The notes beneath the pieces were generated by a model, which saw only the letters and a program-made list of their open reading frames with translations, was not told the origin of the DNA and searched no databases. From positions 62,001 to 126,000 of the forward strand of contig NZ_JADILU010000008.1 in assembly GCF_015319355.1 (NCBI RefSeq): a DNA stretch of 64,000 nucleotides. The letters are read 5' to 3'. Below are positions 26,333 to 33,232 of the stretch, in pieces (position 1 is the stretch's first letter; each line of letters opens with the position of its first letter). The stretch comes from Psychroserpens luteus. Lineage in GTDB: Bacteria > Bacteroidota > Bacteroidia > Flavobacteriales > Flavobacteriaceae. The position numbers and the translations under genes were made by a program.

Positions 26333-26791
26333 ATGGGATATTTAGCCGACATATATGTAATTAAGAAATCAAGGTCAAGAAAAATTGGAATTGATTTTTT
26401 GAATACCTTTCTACCTAATCGACAAGAAAGTGCTGATGAATATTTTATACCTCAATACTCAGAAAATCCAATTCATAAATTTGATAATGTAAGTAAACTA
26501 ATGATATTCTTAGAATCAAATCGTGAATACGCACAAAATATCTATTGGGAAAGCACAGTGGATGAAAATCTAAATAAACATGCAATGATTTTTTACACAA
26601 AAGATGGCTGCATGATTTTTGGAATATCACAAAACGCAGAGACAAATAGAGAACTCAACACCAAAACCATAGATACGTGCTTGTTAAAAATGAAAGAATT
26701 CTTAAAAACAAATATTGGGTATATTGATTATGAAAATCCGCCAGCAAATACTTATAAGAAATTTGTTGAGTTAGTAGAGGATTTGAAATAA
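26333..26791 (+). CDS. Protein of unknown function (152 aa)
   Basis: A 152-residue soluble protein starting 2 nt after the App1 stop, so very likely cotranslated. It opens MGYLADIYVIKKSRSRKIGI and has a central strand-rich stretch (HAMIFYTKDGCMIFGIS) and a C-terminal helix (NTYKKFVELVEDLK). The middle resembles small immunity-type or YXWGXW-like alpha/beta proteins, but I cannot place it in a family. No toxin partner is seen nearby. Confidence 0.6.
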   Translation: MGYLADIYVIKKSRSRKIGIDFLNTFLPNRQESADEYFIPQYSENPIHKFDNVSKLMIFLESNREYAQNIYWESTVDENLNKHAMIFYTKDGCMIFGISQNAETNRELNTKTIDTCLLKMKEFLKTNIGYIDYENPPANTYKKFVELVEDLK

Positions 26792-26819
26792 AATGACACA
26801 ATTGCCTTTTACAAGTATG

Positions 26820-27434
26820 CTAAAACAATCCATTAATTTGAGCATCAATCTTATTGATGATATCACCTAGATCTTCAGGATTTGCAACGAAATCTAAATC
26901 GTCAACATCAATAATCAACAAATTACCTTTATCATATTTGCTAATCCAAGCTTCGTAACGTTCATTCAATCTGCTTAAATAATCGATACTAATGGTGTTT
27001 TCATAATCACGACCACGCTTGTGAATTTGTGCTACCAAATTTTGAATTGAGCTACGTAAATAAATCAATAAATCTGGACCTTCAACAAAAGATTCCATAA
27101 GGTCAAAAAGAGAACGGTAATTTTCAAAATCACGATTGGTCATTAATCCCATGGCATGAAGGTTGGGTGCAAAAATGTGTGCATCTTCATATATGGTTCT
27201 ATCTTGAATGATATCTTTTCCACTTTCACGAATTTGTGATACCTGACGAAACCTACTATTTAAAAAATAAACCTGTAAATTAAAACTCCAACGTTCCATT
27301 TGATTGTAAAAATCATCTAAATATGGATTGTCAACCACATCTTCTAATTGTGGTTCCCATTTGTAGTGTTTAGCTAGTAATTTAGTAAGTGTAGTTTTAC
27401 CTGCACCAATATTTCCTGCGACTGCAACGTGCAT
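26820..27434 (-). CDS. Deoxynucleoside kinase
   Basis: Phosphorylates salvaged deoxynucleosides using ATP. It has 204 residues: P-loop GNIGAGKTTL at 7-16, the substrate-site region with LEDVVDNPYLDDFY, a DRTIYED motif (the DRS/DRT element of dCK/dGK enzymes), and RSSIQNLVAQIHKRGRDYE containing the lid arginines. The specificity (A, G or C) cannot be read from sequence alone. It pairs functionally with the NupC transporter in this window. It is 2 nt downstream of the secreted 260-residue gene. Confidence 0.92.
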   Translation of the reverse strand: MHVAVAGNIGAGKTTLTKLLAKHYKWEPQLEDVVDNPYLDDFYNQMERWSFNLQVYFLNSRFRQVSQIRESGKDIIQDRTIYEDAHIFAPNLHAMGLMTNRDFENYRSLFDLMESFVEGPDLLIYLRSSIQNLVAQIHKRGRDYENTISIDYLSRLNERYEAWISKYDKGNLLIIDVDDLDFVANPEDLGDIINKIDAQINGLF

Positions 27435-27436
27435 AT

Positions 27437-28219
27437 TTAATTGATTTTTAGTTGGTATTTATGGAGTATTTTCGAATCGTAAATATACAAGGTTTCATTG
27501 GTTAGTAAAAACTGATTTATTAACAATTTGGGCATTGTGATTGTACTAATAGTTTCGGCTTTTTTCGATTTGTAAAAAAGACCAGTTTCTGTTTTTAAAA
27601 TGATGTTTTCATTATCTACAGCAAATGATGTGTAGCCTTTGTTTGGTAGTTTAGAGATTAAACTTCCGAAGTAAGTATATTGATACAGGTACTTTTCAGT
27701 AAGCATCCAACAATAATTATAATCACTCGATAATTGCAAAACATTAGATTGAACAGGTACCGTTGTAGCTCTTAATTTATCGGTTTTGTAATCGTAAAGT
27801 TCTAATTGCTGTAAATCTTGATTGAAAATCCAAAGCGTATTATCATAACCCGTTGAGATGTGTGATACGTTTTTATAAGGCTGTTTGGTATTGAAATCAA
27901 CTTTGTAAATTTCGGCTAAACGATTGTCAAGAATTATAATTGTATTAAAATCCTGGTAAAACACATTTATTTTTAATGGATTAAAAGCATTAACTGTAGT
28001 TGGGAATCCCAGTTGCACATTACTGTAATTAATGGCAGGTTTGTCTGTGGGTTTTTTATACAGAATATTGCCAATAGTGTAATAAATCGTTTCAAAATTA
28101 TCTACTCCTATAATTTGATCTGCTTTTATGGCTGTAGAATTTATCGCAGTCAAGTCAATTTGAGATTGAGCAGCAGCCATTGAAGAGAAAATTAAGAAAA
28201 TATATCTAAATAGAGCCAT
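27437..28219 (-). CDS. Secreted propeller-like protein of unknown function (260 aa)
   Basis: A 260-residue protein with a signal peptide (MALFRYIFLIFSSMAAAQSQ). The mature part is built from short beta strands with recurring aromatic and Asp/Asn turns (VGVDNFETIYYTIGNILYKK-like, NTLWIFNQDLQQLELYDYK, YCWMLTEKYLYQYTYF, ETLYIYDSKILHKY), as in flavobacterial WD-like or six-bladed propellers. No enzyme motif is present. It ends 2 nt before the deoxynucleoside kinase start, an arrangement common in this family of bacteria but without an obvious functional link. Confidence 0.7.
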   Translation of the reverse strand: MALFRYIFLIFSSMAAAQSQIDLTAINSTAIKADQIIGVDNFETIYYTIGNILYKKPTDKPAINYSNVQLGFPTTVNAFNPLKINVFYQDFNTIIILDNRLAEIYKVDFNTKQPYKNVSHISTGYDNTLWIFNQDLQQLELYDYKTDKLRATTVPVQSNVLQLSSDYNYCWMLTEKYLYQYTYFGSLISKLPNKGYTSFAVDNENIILKTETGLFYKSKKAETISTITMPKLLINQFLLTNETLYIYDSKILHKYQLKIN

Positions 28220-28306
28220 AGGTGTTTTACAGAACTGAAAAGTACAAAAATTGAACCACTATTTAGATAACTATAATTGTGATTATAGATTGTGTATGGT
28301 TTTGGT

Positions 28307-28984
28307 TTAGAATACTAGTTTGTATCCAAATCCACGAACATTGATGATTTGAATGCTGTCATCTTTCTTCAGTTTCTTTCTCAGTTTGGTAATAAATACA
28401 TCCATACTTCGTGCAGTGAAAAAATCATCTATTCCCCAAAGTTTGTTGAGTATAAGCGAGCGATCTAAGACTTTGTTTTTGTTTTGAACCAGGTGAAATA
28501 ATAAGTGTGATTCTCGATGTGTGAGTTGTTGTTCAATGCCATCAAAATGTAGTATTTGCTTTGGGAAATCAAAGGAATAATTTCCAATTTTTAAAATTTC
28601 CGAAGATTTTTGAATCTGTGTACGGTTGAGTAAATTATTTATTCTAACAATAAGCTCTTCCATACTAAATGGCTTTTTTAAATAGTCATTACCACCAATA
28701 TTAAAACCTTCTACCACATCCTTAGTTTGTGATTTTGCAGTTAGAAAAATGATAGGAATTGCATCATCAATAGCTCTAATTTCTTTAGCCAATGTGAAAC
28801 CATCTTTTTTAGGCATCATCACATCAAGCACTAATATTTGTGGAGATTCTTTGTGATACACATCCATTGCAATGTTTCCATTCTCACAAAGCAATACATT
28901 AAAATCTCTAGTTTCTAAACTTTCTTTAATGATTTGCCCTAATGCTGGCTCGTCTTCTGCAAGTAAAATGGTGGTTTTAGACAT
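28307..28984 (-). CDS. OmpR-family response regulator
   Basis: A 225-residue two-component regulator. The receiver domain has acidic residues E10/D11, phospho-acceptor D54 in LVLDVMMPKKDG, and the KKPF motif (LKKPFSMEEL). The C-terminal winged helix (LTHRESHLLFHLV, DRSLILNKLWG, FTARSMDVFITKLRKKLK, IINVRGFGYKL) is OmpR/PhoB-type. It overlaps the kinase gene by 8 nt and is translated after it. It is the best candidate to bind the phased GTTAAC sites just upstream of the kinase gene. It resembles the Bacteroides RprY group. Confidence 0.93.
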   Translation of the reverse strand: MSKTTILLAEDEPALGQIIKESLETRDFNVLLCENGNIAMDVYHKESPQILVLDVMMPKKDGFTLAKEIRAIDDAIPIIFLTAKSQTKDVVEGFNIGGNDYLKKPFSMEELIVRINNLLNRTQIQKSSEILKIGNYSFDFPKQILHFDGIEQQLTHRESHLLFHLVQNKNKVLDRSLILNKLWGIDDFFTARSMDVFITKLRKKLKKDDSIQIINVRGFGYKLVF

Positions 28985-30539
28985 TTGGCAGTTGGATTTT
29001 AAAAGTTGTGAGTTGTTTTTTGAGATCTAGTTGTATTGAGCCATTATGTTTTTCTATGATTTTCTTAGCATAATATAATCCAATCCCAAAACCTTTGACG
29101 TCATGTGTATTTCCTTTTGGTACGCGATAAAATTTCTCGAAAATACGATCTATATCTGCTCTTGTTAACGATTTTCCGTTGTCTGAAATAGAGATATCTA
29201 TTTGATTATCATTCCGTTTTACATCAATATGAATGTCATTCCCTCCATATTTACACGCATTATCAATAATATTATTAATAGCATTTTCAAAGTGAAAAAT
29301 ATCCACATGAGTATAAATACCATCTGCAATTGTATAGGAAATAGATTTAGTGCTGTCTTGAAATTTATGTTTCTCTGCAATTGTTGTAATCACTTCAGAA
29401 ATATTATAAGTATCAAAATTGAGCTCTAAATTATCACTGTTTAAGGTTGCAGTTTCTAGTAATTTCTCAACCATCGTATTTAGTTTTGATAATTGAGAAC
29501 GCGACATATCTAAATAGGTCATCCTTTTTTCCTCATCATCAATCATATTAAAATTTTGAAGACTCTCTAACGCAACACCAATAGTTGCAATAGGTGTTTT
29601 AAACTCGTGTGTAATATTACTGATGAGGTCATTTTTGACTTCAGCTAGTTGCTTTTGTCTCTTTATAATTTGCAAGAGATAAAAGAGACAGCTAATTACC
29701 GCTAAAACTAAAAATGTAGAAATAACAATTCCCCAAATTATACGCTTAAAAACGTCGTTTGAGATATTATTAAATAAAATACTCAATTCACTTTTTTTAG
29801 GGAGTAACGCTGATTTGGAAGACGTGCTTAAAAATGATTTCAACTTTACAGAGTCTATAAACTCTATGTCTTTTTCTACCGAATTGTAATAATCAATATC
29901 AGTTGAAGGGTCTTTGTATTTAATAGTATAATTGATGCCAATGTCTTTTCGGCGGAGTTCAGATTGTAATAAGGTATCAATTCCTCTTAGAGATAATGAA
30001 TCTGTAGTCATAGAAATAATAATCTTTGAGGTAAAGGTTTTAAGGTCCTCTTCAGAAAACTTTGAATCATTATTTTTAGAGTATTTAGATAAAGAATCTA
30101 TATGAATATGATTAATCACAGTTGATGATGAATCTTTAAATTCAATAATACTTTTAAGTTGCATTTGGTTAATGATAGAATCTGCTTTAGGTCCTTTTAC
30201 TATAGCGACTCCTTCTAATAGATTGGGATTAATAGAATCAATACCATTAAATCCATTAATGTTAGATTCATTAATAGAACTTAGAACACTATCAAACCTA
30301 CCATCTTTAATAAAATCGGTTTGACTCATCCCTTTAAGACTAAAACCAATGGTGCTGTTTTCAGCCAAATTAGCATAATAATCATCAACAGCTTTATCTA
30401 GGCTTGTTTGCACATCATTGATGAGTTGCTGTTTGCTGGACAAATAATTCTTGTAGTTCCAATAGGCTTGAATCCCAATTGTAGATAGTATTACAATGAC
30501 AATTATATATAGTATATATCTGTGTTTTGAATCATTCAT
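28977..30539 (-). CDS. Sensor histidine kinase
   Basis: A 520-residue membrane sensor. TM1 (about 9-27) and TM2 (about 266-290) flank a periplasmic domain of about 235 residues, which is Ser/Asp-rich and has no recognised fold. A dimerisation and phosphorylation domain follows, with H311 in ISNITHEFKTPIATIG, then the ATPase domain with NAINNIIDNACKYG, ISDNGKSL and KGFGIGLYYAKKI. The -7 box TACTTTTG ends 4 nt before the ATG, so the mRNA is predicted to be leaderless. It is cotranscribed with the response regulator and divergent from the GLPGLI locus. Confidence 0.93.
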   Translation of the reverse strand: MNDSKHRYILYIIVIVILSTIGIQAYWNYKNYLSSKQQLINDVQTSLDKAVDDYYANLAENSTIGFSLKGMSQTDFIKDGRFDSVLSSINESNINGFNGIDSINPNLLEGVAIVKGPKADSIINQMQLKSIIEFKDSSSTVINHIHIDSLSKYSKNNDSKFSEEDLKTFTSKIIISMTTDSLSLRGIDTLLQSELRRKDIGINYTIKYKDPSTDIDYYNSVEKDIEFIDSVKLKSFLSTSSKSALLPKKSELSILFNNISNDVFKRIIWGIVISTFLVLAVISCLFYLLQIIKRQKQLAEVKNDLISNITHEFKTPIATIGVALESLQNFNMIDDEEKRMTYLDMSRSQLSKLNTMVEKLLETATLNSDNLELNFDTYNISEVITTIAEKHKFQDSTKSISYTIADGIYTHVDIFHFENAINNIIDNACKYGGNDIHIDVKRNDNQIDISISDNGKSLTRADIDRIFEKFYRVPKGNTHDVKGFGIGLYYAKKIIEKHNGSIQLDLKKQLTTFKIQLPNV

Positions 30540-30543
30540 ATTT

Positions 30544-30551
30544 CAAAAGTA
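30544..30551 (-). promoter_or_regulatory. -7 box of the two-component operon (leaderless start predicted)
   Basis: On the minus strand TACTTTTG is followed by AAAT and the ATG. The GTTAAC array lies about 30-55 nt upstream, a normal activator position. Confidence 0.5.
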
Positions 30552-30578
30552 AATGTTAAAACCATTAAAAACTAATCG

Positions 30579-30604
30579 GTTAACACACGTTAACACTGGT
30601 TAAC
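30579..30604. promoter_or_regulatory. Three GTTAAC sites at exact 10-bp spacing
   Basis: GTTAAC occurs at 30579-30584, 30589-30594 and 30599-30604. The one-helical-turn spacing between two divergent operons suggests cooperative binding by an OmpR-type regulator, most simply the adjacent response regulator. Confidence 0.6.
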
Positions 30605-30626
30605 TATAATCTACTCAAGTCCCAAT

Positions 30627-30780
30627 TACATTTGTAGTGTATTAATCGAACTAATCTTGAATTATTATTTTAAACCGAAAAATATTGCTTTTGTATTCTA
30701 ATGAGTTTATTTTTTCTTAGCATAGTATCACTACGGTTATAAAAAATAAACTCATTAGAGTGCAAAACGGATGTTTTGCA
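30627..30780 (+). promoter_or_regulatory. Promoter and structured 5' leader of the GLPGLI locus
   Basis: A -7 box TACATTTG (30627-30634) lies 22 nt after the GTTAAC array and has no good TTG at -33, consistent with activator dependence. The leader of about 275 nt contains a perfect 19-bp inverted repeat (30697-30715 with 30741-30759, 25-nt loop) and then an 8-bp hairpin TGCAAAAC / GTTTTGCA (30761-30780). Confidence 0.55.
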
Positions 30781-30914
30781 GGTAGAATAAAAAGTTAAGA
30801 GGAGTTCATAAAAAATCAAATATCATGACACGAGCATTTTCAAAATTTTATCACTTAAAGAGGTTATTAATGGCGAACTGCATGTGTCGAATAAAAAATA
30901 ATAAAAAGAAACAC

Positions 30915-31286
30915 ATGAAAACAGTATTTACAATTTTAGGACTATTAGTAGCAACAGTTAACTTTAGTCAGGCACAAAATTTAGAAGCAAACGTTACCAC
31001 TCAAGACACTAAGATAATAAATTTGAGTGTTTCTGTAACAGTGGATTCCGCAGAAGAAGTCGAATCTACATTTAATATGAAAGACATTAAGAAAATATTA
31101 AATGAAGTTGAAGGTAATGAAGATCTCTCATTTGAAATTACTTGTAATGGAGAAGAGATTTCAAATGGAGTTACTAGCAAAGTTTCTTATCGCGTAACAG
31201 GAAATTCAAGTGACACAAAAGGGTTTATTAAAAGCATAAAGAAAATTAGAAAAGCAGCCATTAAATATTACGATAATAAAAAGTGA
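30915..31286 (+). CDS. Secreted protein of unknown function in the GLPGLI locus (123 aa)
   Basis: The frame is open from 30825, but the ATG at 30915 starts a clear signal peptide (MKTVFTILGLLVATVNFSQA), so the 30 preceding codons are probably leader. The mature protein of about 100 residues is an alternating strand/helix domain (IINLSVSVTVDSAEEVES, MKDIKKILNEVEGNEDLSFE, SYRVTGNSSD) with one cysteine (EITCNGEE). No family is recognised. Its stop overlaps the region just before GLPGLI protein 1, and it is probably the first gene of that operon. Confidence 0.7.
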   Translation: MKTVFTILGLLVATVNFSQAQNLEANVTTQDTKIINLSVSVTVDSAEEVESTFNMKDIKKILNEVEGNEDLSFEITCNGEEISNGVTSKVSYRVTGNSSDTKGFIKSIKKIRKAAIKYYDNKK

Positions 31287-31312
31287 ATATTAATAAATCA
31301 AAAATTAGAAAG

Positions 31313-32161
31313 ATGAATACAATCGTAAAATTAATTATCATATCTACACTTTTTCTCTTCGGAAAAATGAACGCTCAAGAGTTTAAAGGCGAAGCAACCT
31401 ATAAATCTAAACGACAAATAGACGTTAAGTTAGATAGCACACAGATGGATACAGGAATGCAACAGCAGGTGATGGAAATGTTGAAAAAGCAATTTGAAAA
31501 AACGCACATTCTTACATTTAATAAAGAAGAGTCTGTATATATAGAAGAAGAATCACTTAGTGCTCCAAATCCGCAAGGCATGGAAATGGTAATGATTGGC
31601 ACTGGAGGATCAGACATTTTATATAAAAACATAAAAGAAAAACGCAAAACCAACCAAACCGAGACTTTTAGTAAGCTTTTTTTAGTCAAAGATGATTTGA
31701 AAGCACATGAATGGACATTAGAGTCAGACACAAAAAATATTGGAGAGTATACTTGTTTTAAGGCCACTATGACCAGAGAAATTGAAGAGGTACAAAGTGG
31801 TATTAGTTTTAATGGAGATAATGATTTAAGCGAAGATGAGAATGCTGAACCTAAAATGAAGACCATTACAATTACTGCTTGGTACACGCCTCAAATTCCT
31901 GTGAGTTTTGGTCCAGCAGGATATCATGGACTTCCAGGCTTAATTCTAGAGACTAATGATGGTAGCCAAACGATTATTTGTAGTAAGATTATTATTAATC
32001 CTAAAAAGTCTAAAGAAATCCTAGAGCCCACAAAAGGAAAAGAAGTCACTCAAAAAGAATTTGATGATATTTTAGAAAAGAAGCTGAAAGAAATGGAAGA
32101 ACGCTACAGCCCTAATGGAAGAGGTGATGGAGAAAGCATTGAGATAAGAATTGGAGGCTAG
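31313..32161 (+). CDS. GLPGLI family protein 1
   Basis: A 282-residue exported protein of the GLPGLI family (function unknown, restricted mainly to Bacteroidetes). I use the ATG at 31313, which starts the signal peptide (IVKLIIISTLFLFGKMNAQ), rather than the GTG at 31283. The domain core is visible: KTHILTFNKEESVYIEEE, FLVKDDLKAHEWTLESDT, the conserved cysteine in GEYTCFKATM, AWYTPQIPVSFGPAGY, the name-giving HGLPGLILET and a second cysteine in TIICSKIIINP. The Gly-rich charged C-terminal tail differs from those of its two paralogues nearby. Confidence 0.92.
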   Translation: MNTIVKLIIISTLFLFGKMNAQEFKGEATYKSKRQIDVKLDSTQMDTGMQQQVMEMLKKQFEKTHILTFNKEESVYIEEESLSAPNPQGMEMVMIGTGGSDILYKNIKEKRKTNQTETFSKLFLVKDDLKAHEWTLESDTKNIGEYTCFKATMTREIEEVQSGISFNGDNDLSEDENAEPKMKTITITAWYTPQIPVSFGPAGYHGLPGLILETNDGSQTIICSKIIINPKKSKEILEPTKGKEVTQKEFDDILEKKLKEMEERYSPNGRGDGESIEIRIGG

Positions 32162-32181
32162 TTTAATTTCTTAAGAAAATT

Positions 32182-32244
32182 TTAACTTTTCATGATTTAA
32201 CTAATCTTAACTTTTAAAGTCTAATTGGAATGTAAGGGTTTAAC
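32182..32244 (+). promoter_or_regulatory. TTAAC cluster upstream of GLPGLI protein 2
   Basis: TTAAC occurs at 32182, 32197, 32207 and 32240, with spacings of 15, 10 and 33 bp. It resembles a half-site version of the GTTAAC array upstream of the locus and suggests a second site for the same regulator. Confidence 0.4.
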
Positions 32245-32274
32245 TTTACCTCTTTTATAAAGACTTTAAATAAT

Positions 32275-33171
32275 ATGAAACGATTTATTATCACATTTAG
32301 CACTGCACTTTTATTATTAGTTAGTGTTTCAATTTCTGCTCAAGATTTTCAAGGGCAAGCTATTTATCAAACTAAAACAACTATGGATATGAGTGGTTTT
32401 GGAGGAGATCAAATGAGTGAGCAACGAAAAAAACAAATTGCAGATCGCATGAAAAGTATGTTAGAGAAAACTTACGTACTTAATTTTAATAGAAGCGAAT
32501 CTACATATACAGAAGAAGAAAAGTTAGAAGCTCCAGGTGCTGGTGGTGGAGGTCGTTTTGGCGGAATGATGAGCAGCTTCACTGGTGGAGCACAATATAA
32601 AAATATAAAAGAATCTTTGATTTTACAGGAACAAGAATTCTTCGGAAAACAATTTCTCGTAAAAGATTCTCTACCAAAATTAGAATGGAAATTAGGAAGT
32701 GAAACCAAACAAATTGGACAATATACCTGCTTTAAAGCAACAACGACAAAGCCTGTTGATGAAATGGACTTTATGAGTATGCGTAGAAGAGGTCGAGATG
32801 ATGAAAAGAAAGAAGGTGAGGAAAAAGCAGATACTACTAAGAAAGAATCAAATGATGTTTTTGAGGATATCGAAGTTCCAAAATTTGTCATTGTTACCGC
32901 TTGGTACACGCCACAAATACCTGTGAGTACAGGTCCAGGTGAATATCAAGGACTTCCAGGATTAATTTTAGAAGTAACAGCAGATAAAACAGTGATGTTA
33001 TGTACTAAGATTGTAATGAATCCTCAAAACAAAGAATCAATAGACAGACCAGAAAAAGGAGAAGAAGTAACTCGCGATGAATACAATCAAATCATGAAAG
33101 ACAAGATCGCAGAGATGAGAGAGATGTATGGTGGTCGAGGCGGACGTGGAGGAGGCGGACGAAGAAATTAA
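32275..33171 (+). CDS. GLPGLI family protein 2
   Basis: A 298-residue paralogue of protein 1 with a signal peptide ending SISAQ. The same landmarks are present: KTYVLNFNRSESTYTEEEKL, FLVKDSLPKLEWKLGSET, the cysteine in GQYTCFKATT, AWYTPQIPVSTGPGEY, QGLPGLILEV and MLCTKIVMNP. A Lys/Glu/Asp-rich insert (EKKEGEEKADTTKKES) lies before AWYTP. The tail is strikingly Arg-Gly-rich (GGRGGRGGGGRRN). It is followed after 61 nt by the receptor gene. Confidence 0.93.
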   Translation: MKRFIITFSTALLLLVSVSISAQDFQGQAIYQTKTTMDMSGFGGDQMSEQRKKQIADRMKSMLEKTYVLNFNRSESTYTEEEKLEAPGAGGGGRFGGMMSSFTGGAQYKNIKESLILQEQEFFGKQFLVKDSLPKLEWKLGSETKQIGQYTCFKATTTKPVDEMDFMSMRRRGRDDEKKEGEEKADTTKKESNDVFEDIEVPKFVIVTAWYTPQIPVSTGPGEYQGLPGLILEVTADKTVMLCTKIVMNPQNKESIDRPEKGEEVTRDEYNQIMKDKIAEMREMYGGRGGRGGGGRRN

Positions 33172-33232
33172 TCAACTAATTAACTAATATTCCCACACTT
33201 CCGAAGATAATAAGGAAGTAAAAACCAACCAA

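Noticed and set aside
30825-30914. 30-codon N-terminal extension of the first GLPGLI-locus protein
   Set aside because: It would bury the signal peptide; the ATG at 30915 gives a normal exported protein.
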